Assembly (NCBI GenBank): GCA_049969715.1
Contig: JBMFOH010000042.1
Span: forward strand, 1 to 11,234
DNA from: JBMFOH01 sp049969715 [NCBI: bacterium]
GTDB lineage: Bacteria; DUMJ01
Length of the DNA stretch: 11,234 nucleotides
Direction: 5' to 3'
Shown here: one piece after another, positions 6,435 through 11,234 of the stretch
How positions within the stretch are numbered: position 1 is the stretch's first letter
Layout: each line of letters opens with the position of its first letter
Translations under genes and position numbers: made by a program
Notes under the pieces: generated by a model
What the model was told of the DNA's origin: nothing
Seen by the model: the letters and a program-made list of their open reading frames with translations, nothing else
Database searches by the model: none

Positions 6435-7808
6435 CTATAACTCTTTTAGCTTAGGATTTACAATTCTATCTAATACAAAACCTAAGAGTGAGAATGATAT
6501 GGCAGTAAGGATGAGAAGGGCGGATGGTATTACTACCCAATATACATAACCCTTATATAAGGCTCCATTCTGGAAGGCATCTTCTAGAACTCTTCCCCAA
6601 GTAGGTTGAGTAGGGTCTAATACTCCAAACAAGGCAAGTATTGCTTCTAGAAATACATAAACAGGAACTGATGCTACCAGATTAGGAATGACAGGGGGAA
6701 GGATCTTAGGAATGATGTACAGGAATATTATTCTCCAGTTACTAGCCCCATAAGCCTGTGCTGCCTCTATATAGGGAAGATTTTTTACCTGAAGTACCAT
6801 GGCTCTGGTAGTCTTTATCCCAGATCCAAATATACTTAATACGATTACTACAAAAAGAAGGCTCCATATACTGAGCTTATAAAAGAGAGATATCATTATC
6901 ATAATAGGTAAGAATGGCAGAACCATATATATCTCTGTTAGTCTTTGAATTATTGCATCTATAGTTCCACCAAACCATCCACTGACAGAGGCAATACTTA
7001 GTTCTAGAAGGGTAATGCTTAATGAGGCACCAAGTCCAAATGACAGATCCAATGGGGTCCCCCAGAGAAGGGCTATCTGTATAGGCCTTCTCAAATGGTC
7101 TGTACCTGCTATTCCATATAATCTTCCATATACTACAAGCTCTCCGCTCAAGTGGTCACCCTTGTTAGCAAATTTTGTCTCTAATATTATTTTATAATCT
7201 CCTTTAAGCACATCTAATCTGTCTGAGTATTTCATAAAGAGGGCTCTAGGTACAGTTATTGAAAAATCTATAGGCTTTCCTATTCTAGATCTAATATCAT
7301 TATTTAGTCTATTCTCTAATGAAAAATCATTACTAAGATAGAGGGTATCATCTTCTGCCCTTATTGTGTGTTCTTCTAAAAATATTCTTTCTCCATCTGG
7401 TCTTTCCCAATACATCCTTACTATTGGTGGGTCTCCAGAGTATTTGGCTTTAAAAAATATGTTTATTTCAGTAGGAAAATCATCATAACTGAATGAGAAT
7501 CCTTTCTGTAAAGGATTTCCCTCGTTACTGTTAAAAGTTACATATATATTCCTTGGAAGATTTTTTCCTGAGAAGATGCCCCACCATATAGGTATTGCAT
7601 TTCTTGGCTTCTTTAAATGTGCTTCACTGCTATTCCACTCTTTTATGGCTTCACTGTAGGGAAAAAAGACTACCGTGTACACTGTGACTCCTAGGAAAAA
7701 AAGAAGAATTATCAGAGAAGCTACTCCAGCTCTATAACTTAAAACCTCTCTTAGAATCCCCTTAAGGCTATATTCGGAAATGATTTCATTATTATTTTCC
7801 CCTTCCAT
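6435..7808 (-). CDS. ABC importer permease, DppC-like, with a large extracytoplasmic insertion
   Basis: A 457-aa inner-membrane permease, far longer than the usual DppC/OppC (about 280-310 aa). A cytoplasmic N-terminus leads into the first helix (about 27-49). Residues about 50-234 form a hydrophilic, beta-rich region predicted to lie outside the membrane. Canonical DppC features then resume: GTD (235-237), where family members have GTDxxGRD, here GTDHLRRP; five further helices; and the EAA cytoplasmic loop YIEAAQAYGASNWRIIF (346-362), which docks on the ATPases. The insertion sits where canonical OppC has only a short loop between helix 1 and the GTD motif. The gene begins 4 nt after the DppB-like stop, with AAGGA overlapping that stop. 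The added domain probably contacts the unusual binding protein of this operon. Confidence 0.9.
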   Translation of the reverse strand: MEGENNNEIISEYSLKGILREVLSYRAGVASLIILLFFLGVTVYTVVFFPYSEAIKEWNSSEAHLKKPRNAIPIWWGIFSGKNLPRNIYVTFNSNEGNPLQKGFSFSYDDFPTEINIFFKAKYSGDPPIVRMYWERPDGERIFLEEHTIRAEDDTLYLSNDFSLENRLNNDIRSRIGKPIDFSITVPRALFMKYSDRLDVLKGDYKIILETKFANKGDHLSGELVVYGRLYGIAGTDHLRRPIQIALLWGTPLDLSFGLGASLSITLLELSIASVSGWFGGTIDAIIQRLTEIYMVLPFLPIMIMISLFYKLSIWSLLFVVIVLSIFGSGIKTTRAMVLQVKNLPYIEAAQAYGASNWRIIFLYIIPKILPPVIPNLVASVPVYVFLEAILALFGVLDPTQPTWGRVLEDAFQNGALYKGYVYWVVIPSALLILTAISFSLLGFVLDRIVNPKLKEL

Positions 7809-7812
7809 CGTT

Positions 7813-8868
7813 TTATCCTTGTATCCTCATTCTTGGATCTACTATTGCATACACTATATCTAGTATAAGTATTGTAATAGTTAAAAGATATGCATATATT
7901 ACTGTCACTCCTACTATTACGGGTGCATCAAAATAACTTATTGCCTGAGACATCGTTTGTCCTAATCCTGGCCAGTTGAAGATAAACTCGGTAACAATAG
8001 CCCCTGTCCAAGATGATATTACACTTAGGGCAAAACTAGTAATTATAGGAGGAAGTGAAGGACGTAAGATATATCGATACTCTATCTGCCGGGGAGAAAG
8101 TCCCTTTGCCTTTGCTACTTCTACATAATCTTCAGTAGAGTATATAAGAAAGAACGTCCTATTTTGGTATATTCCTAAGAAAAGAGATGCTATAATCCAC
8201 GATGTTAGTGGCAAGATCATATGTTTTAGGACACTTAGAAAGTAAGATATACCTCCAGGTGGAGGAGGATAGTCTACTAGCCCTCCTGAGGGAAGTATAT
8301 GAAACCAGGAGTAGAAGATCATTATGAGAAATATCCCGTAAAACCACCCAGGAATTACTGAACTTGGAGATAGAGATATGACAAGTTTATCCCAGAATGA
8401 TCCGTATCTTCTTGAGAGTCTCAAACCCAAGAATAGTGTCAATAAAAAATTTATTACTGTTGCAGTAGTAAAAAGCAGAACTGTTACAGGAAGTCTTTCC
8501 AAGATTATTGATTTCACTAATGTAGAACCACTATCACTTGTCATATACATAGCCCTTCCTAGGTTTAATGACATCGCATTTTTAAGATGATAGAGGCTTC
8601 GGATTGGAAATGGCATATCTAGGCCTCTCTTCTTCAATTCATGCCGAACTTTACTCTCTAGAAATCGTTTCTGTTCTTCACTGGATAGGTTTCTGAAGTT
8701 TGGATTATCCTTCATTGCCATTACGATATTTGTTCGAATTTCATTCTCGGCTATTTTATCTACATACCCACCTGCATTAGCGATTACTATGGTTAGATAT
8801 ACTGCAATAAGAACTGTTAGAAAGAGTGTAAATATCCTTTTTATTATAAACTTTAGTAGATTTTTTAT
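7813..8868 (-). CDS. ABC importer permease, DppB-like, probably starting at an ATA codon
   Basis: A 351-aa permease when read from the ATA at 8868. The first ATG (8721) gives only 302 aa and loses the first helix. The added 49 codons are open and read KNLLKFIIKRIFTLFLTVL followed by a hydrophobic stretch, which is the expected DppB N-terminus (helix at about 8-30). GGAGG lies 9 nt before the ATA, and no ATG, GTG, TTG or CTG occurs in frame between them and the 8721 ATG. Residues about 31-125 are a polar extracytoplasmic segment; helices 2-6 lie near 127-150, 173-189, 214-234, 271-293 and 317-339. The EAA loop is EDYVEVAKAKGLSPRQI (246-262), followed by YILRPSLPP, and DPR (344-346) is the family C-terminal motif. 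It pairs with the DppC-like permease. Family is firm; the start codon is inferred. Confidence 0.88.
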   Translation of the reverse strand: MKNLLKFIIKRIFTLFLTVLIAVYLTIVIANAGGYVDKIAENEIRTNIVMAMKDNPNFRNLSSEEQKRFLESKVRHELKKRGLDMPFPIRSLYHLKNAMSLNLGRAMYMTSDSGSTLVKSIILERLPVTVLLFTTATVINFLLTLFLGLRLSRRYGSFWDKLVISLSPSSVIPGWFYGIFLIMIFYSWFHILPSGGLVDYPPPPGGISYFLSVLKHMILPLTSWIIASLFLGIYQNRTFFLIYSTEDYVEVAKAKGLSPRQIEYRYILRPSLPPIITSFALSVISSWTGAIVTEFIFNWPGLGQTMSQAISYFDAPVIVGVTVIYAYLLTITILILDIVYAIVDPRMRIQG

Positions 8869-8877
8869 CTCAGTCGA

Positions 8878-8886
8878 CCTCCTTTT
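8878..8886 (-). promoter_or_regulatory. Ribosome binding site AAAAGGAGG for the DppB-like gene
   Basis: AAAAGGAGG (8886-8878) is a near-perfect match to the anti-Shine-Dalgarno sequence. It points at the ATA codon at 8868-8866 (9-nt spacing), while the first in-frame ATG is 156 nt away. This is the main evidence for the upstream, non-ATG start. Confidence 0.8.
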
Positions 8887-8892
8887 AAGATA

Positions 8893-8921
8893 GGGGGGGT
8901 AGCTATTTTAGCTGCCCCCCC
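8893..8921 (-). repeat. Strong G7/C7 hairpin between the binding-protein and permease genes
   Basis: Two 13-nt arms (8893-8905 and 8909-8921) pair around a 3-nt loop, with seven consecutive G-C pairs at the base and AGCTA/TAGCT next to the loop. One position mismatches: C against A on the operon transcript, G against U on the other strand. No T-run follows in the operon direction (TATCTTAAAAGG), so it is unlikely to be an efficient intrinsic terminator. By analogy with malE-malF-type intergenic hairpins, it probably protects the 3' end of the binding-protein mRNA and so raises its level above the permeases. On the opposite strand it is followed by TTAAAG, again a poor terminator. Confidence 0.75.
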
Positions 8922-8928
8922 TTAAAGA

Positions 8929-11040
8929 TTAATATTTTAAAAACTTGGCATTCCTTAATACTGCTGTATGAGCTACTATGTCTACCTTATCTAGATAGAA
9001 TGGACCATCACTTACCCAGAAGTGTCCATACTTTTCATACCACTTTCTTAGAGATGTGAATCTTTCTTTTGCCATAGTGGGCGTTACATACTTGCTAACG
9101 AAATTCTTAAATGGTATATATCCTTCTTTTTCGCTCCTATCAGTTATCTCTTTAAGGATAGATAGGCTTGGTCCTCCTATATAGTTGGTCCATTCTACAT
9201 TCTTCTCCTTAGCCTTATCTGCACTAAAAGCTAACTTTCCTTCTTCCTCTGCCTTTAGTCCTATAGAATAGACATGCCACGGTGTGTATCCAGAGAATAT
9301 AAGGTCTGTTGCAGTAAGCTCTGCATCAAGTTCTGAGTAATTTGTATAATATTCGATTACTAATGGATTTGTACTTCTCACTTTCCATGCTACAAACTGT
9401 TGTCTCCAGGTATTAAATGTGTCTACCCATGATTCGTCATAGAACTTACTATCCTGACTTGCCCTTTCAAAACCTATTATATAATCTACTATAAAGTCTG
9501 CTAGACTCATTACCGAACCGTCATGATAATGGAGCTTTCCAATGATATCTCCATAGTCAACTATAATCTTGGCATTAGCCTCTTTTACTCCTGCTTCTCC
9601 AGCGGTCTGCATAGTCTGCTTCTTTACATCCCATGCATACCAAGCATCACTAGGGACAGTAATTTTGTCTACCTTAGAAAACTTAAGCCATGTACTTTCG
9701 GGATTCTTAAACGTGGGGACATCTTTACGGACAGTCAATTCTATATCTTTGATATTTAGAAGTATGGGTAGTCCTGTAGTAGGATGCCATATACAGCTTC
9801 TTCCAAGAGTAGCATCTATCAATACATTATCGTAGGTCCAGTTAGAGCCTGCTACAGGATTCCAAGGGTCTACAATTACTTCTATATTTCCTGCCTTTAC
9901 ACTACCACCCCCTTTCCCAGAAATCTTCAGTGTGTAAGGCCATACTCTAGAGGCATATCCAGCTGCATAGTCTACAGCTATATCTATACCTTTTCTCCTA
10001 GCCCAAGAGGCATTCTGATCTACTAGGAATATCCTTACTGAGTCCTTCATTGCTAGGAATAGTGCCTTCTTCATAAGATTATTTCTCTCTGCCATACTTC
10101 TATATGTTCTCTGAGCGAGTTTGTTGCCGATGTCTCTAAATTCTTTTGTCGGTTTGTAAGCTCTCCATAGAGGAGAAAAAGACATAGATGAATCTGGCAG
10201 GTAGAAGAACTGGAAGTTGTCAGAAGAGTCTCTTGATACTACGGTAGTAATCCATCCACCAGTATAGATGTCCCATTTTCCTTCAGCAGGGTCTCCACTT
10301 GACCATAGAGGGGAGGCTTCCTTAGAAGTCTTATACATCCTTTCTACTTCAAAGCCTAGTTTCTCTAACTGGCCTGATATATAGTCTCCTATAGGTTTTC
10401 TCCTGTCCTCAGTCCTTATGAGAAATTTGATCGTTACTGTTTTCCCTTTATATGTCCATTTTCCTCCTTTTAGCTCTGCCCCCATTTTCTTCAGCTCATC
10501 AGAGATAACCTTCTTGCCTTTATTAAAATTATACTTATATGTTGATTCAATGCTTTGGATAGTGGATTTATATCTTTCATACTCTGGAAATCCTTTACTT
10601 AGAGGGACAAACTTTGGGGTAGCAAGCCCTCCCATTATCTCATCTACTATGTACTGTCTGTCTATAACTAGGTTCATTGCCTCTCGTATCTTTGGGTTAC
10701 TAAATGGATTGAACCTACCATCTTTATACTCTGGTCCTACTGGATTGAATGTGAGTTCATAGTATAAGCCAAACGACGTTCCATAGGTAAGTTGTGGATT
10801 CTCTTTGACGCTTCTAAAGAGCACCGGGTCATCTATCTCTTTATAGAAGATATCCATATCTCCTTTGGACATCATATCTATAGCTTTAGAAAGGTCCTTC
10901 TCTGGGAAGAACACTACCTCATCTACCCATCCGTTCTTGTTTATGTTTAATGTCTGGGCACTAGCAAGAGAGGTAGATATAAGAATAAAAACTAATGTTA
11001 CTAAAAGTGCTAACCTCTGCAAGCCTCCTTTTTTACCCAT
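8929..11040 (-). CDS. Secreted family-5 ABC solute-binding protein with circularly permuted motif order
   Basis: A 703-aa exported protein. Residues 1-28 are a signal peptide (basic MGKKGGLQR, a hydrophobic core, ASA before Q29), with no lipobox cysteine. It belongs to the SBP_bac_5 (oligopeptide-binding) family, but with its segments in an unusual order. GDMDIF (60-65) and REAMNLVIDR (119-128), normally in the second half, come first. QLEKLGFEVE (224-233) and WDIYTGGW (256-263) follow, then a Gly-rich SGKGGGS linker (374-380). Only after that come WNPVAGSN (393-400), HPTTGLP (419-425), LHYHDGS (503-509) and GPFYLD (679-684), which normally open the protein. The ATG at 11040 follows GGAGGTGA. 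The longer frame from a TTG at 11106 is rejected because that TTG is the -35 box. The ligand is unknown; a glycan or glycoside is possible from context. It is the first gene of the operon. Confidence 0.9.
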   Translation of the reverse strand: MGKKGGLQRLALLVTLVFILISTSLASAQTLNINKNGWVDEVVFFPEKDLSKAIDMMSKGDMDIFYKEIDDPVLFRSVKENPQLTYGTSFGLYYELTFNPVGPEYKDGRFNPFSNPKIREAMNLVIDRQYIVDEIMGGLATPKFVPLSKGFPEYERYKSTIQSIESTYKYNFNKGKKVISDELKKMGAELKGGKWTYKGKTVTIKFLIRTEDRRKPIGDYISGQLEKLGFEVERMYKTSKEASPLWSSGDPAEGKWDIYTGGWITTVVSRDSSDNFQFFYLPDSSMSFSPLWRAYKPTKEFRDIGNKLAQRTYRSMAERNNLMKKALFLAMKDSVRIFLVDQNASWARRKGIDIAVDYAAGYASRVWPYTLKISGKGGGSVKAGNIEVIVDPWNPVAGSNWTYDNVLIDATLGRSCIWHPTTGLPILLNIKDIELTVRKDVPTFKNPESTWLKFSKVDKITVPSDAWYAWDVKKQTMQTAGEAGVKEANAKIIVDYGDIIGKLHYHDGSVMSLADFIVDYIIGFERASQDSKFYDESWVDTFNTWRQQFVAWKVRSTNPLVIEYYTNYSELDAELTATDLIFSGYTPWHVYSIGLKAEEEGKLAFSADKAKEKNVEWTNYIGGPSLSILKEITDRSEKEGYIPFKNFVSKYVTPTMAKERFTSLRKWYEKYGHFWVSDGPFYLDKVDIVAHTAVLRNAKFLKY

Positions 11041-11047
11041 TCTTATT

Positions 11048-11055
11048 TCACCTCC
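11048..11055 (-). promoter_or_regulatory. Ribosome binding site GGAGGTGA of the binding-protein gene
   Basis: GGAGGTGA (11055-11048) is a full-length Shine-Dalgarno sequence ending 7 nt before the ATG at 11040. It fixes that ATG as the start and places the signal peptide at the protein's N-terminus. Confidence 0.88.
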
Positions 11056-11075
11056 GATAGATTTATTTTTGAGAT

Positions 11076-11087
11076 ATAGTATACTAT
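11076..11087. promoter_or_regulatory. 12-bp perfect palindrome ATAGTATACTAT over the -10 box (possible operator)
   Basis: ATAGTATACTAT is a perfect inverted repeat that contains the whole TATACT -10 element. A dimeric repressor bound here would block the promoter, which would suit a substrate-induced uptake operon. However, a TATACT box readily generates such symmetry in AT-rich DNA, and no regulator gene lies in the window. Confidence 0.35.
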
Positions 11088-11106
11088 TTATCCTTGCTTC
11101 TGTCAA
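11078..11106 (-). promoter_or_regulatory. Near-consensus sigma-70 promoter of the transport operon
   Basis: TTGACA (11106-11101) is a perfect -35 box and TATACT (11083-11078) is one base from TATAAT, with a 17-bp spacer. Transcription should start near 11071, giving a leader of about 31 nt that contains the GGAGGTGA site. No comparable promoter was found at the later gene junctions, so this one probably serves the whole operon. Confidence 0.85.
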
Positions 11107-11234
11107 ATAAGATTTGGACTCTTCAACTTTTTGCGTGGAGGAAACTTAAAAATATCTTCTTGCCAATTCCTCTAAATAACATTTTTATATCAGTTAGACG
11201 TTACAAATAAGTTTATTAAGAATGACCCCTTATA

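Noticed and set aside
8893-8921. Intrinsic terminator after the binding-protein gene
   Set aside because: The stem is strong, but no T-run follows on either strand. The downstream permease genes have no promoter that I could find, so read-through must occur.
10418-10762. 114-codon plus-strand frame inside the binding-protein gene
   Set aside because: It is the antisense of a conserved part of the binding protein, with no family resemblance and no convincing ribosome binding site.
11041-11106. 22-codon N-terminal extension of the binding protein from a TTG
   Set aside because: The TTG is part of the TTGACA -35 box, so it would not be transcribed. The ATG at 11040 has GGAGGTGA and begins a proper signal peptide.
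11190-11234. Possible 3' end of a minus-strand gene at the right edge
   Set aside because: The open stretch is only 14 codons before a stop and reads as ordinary AT-rich noncoding sequence with no recognisable residues.

Overview
The window is AT-rich bacterial DNA. Arginine is written mostly as AGA/AGG, isoleucine often as ATA, ribosome binding sites are strong (GGAGG), and the proteins are rich in Lys, Glu, Ile and Tyr. Together with the gene content (a large oligopeptide-type ABC importer, an intracellular GH123-like protein and a URO-D-like protein) this suggests a thermophilic anaerobic fermenter, for example Dictyoglomus-like or Thermotogota-like. That placement is inference; there is no rRNA or other marker in the window.

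Layout. Almost everything is one minus-strand operon read from right to left. A near-consensus promoter (TTGACA, 17 bp, TATACT; 11078-11106) precedes a secreted family-5 solute-binding protein (8929-11040). A strong G7/C7 hairpin (8893-8921) follows. Next come two permeases (7813-8868 and 6435-7808), two ATPases (5449-6426 and 4479-5459), a DUF4091/GH123-like protein (2726-4474) and an MFS transporter (1343-2695). Apart from the hairpin gap, spacings run from an 11-bp overlap to 30 bp, so these genes are probably co-transcribed. On the plus strand, a URO-D-superfamily gene (173-1336) converges on the MFS gene with 6 bp between the stop codons. The last 30 bases of what may be another plus-strand gene lie at 1-30. 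The 128 bp right of the operon promoter (11107-11234) holds nothing I recognise. No stretch of 300 bases lacks a gene.

How it may work. The binding protein captures a solute outside the membrane. The two permeases, which carry unusually large extracytoplasmic parts, and the two ATPases import it. The GH123-like protein has no signal peptide and would act on imported material in the cytoplasm. The MFS protein could move a product or a related sugar. The solute is probably a glycan or glycoside rather than a peptide, but this rests only on the GH123-like neighbour.

Most notable points. (1) The binding protein appears to be a circular permutation of the usual family-5 fold: motifs that normally lie C-terminal come first, a Gly-rich linker follows, and then the normally N-terminal motifs. 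(2) The first permease has no ATG, GTG, TTG or CTG that would include its first membrane helix. Its frame begins at an ATA codon 9 nt after GGAGG, giving 351 aa instead of the 302 aa from the first ATG. (3) The MFS gene's ribosome binding site is correctly placed for a two-codon ORF (ATG TTA TAA), not for the MFS start. (4) The second permease has about 185 extra extracytoplasmic residues.
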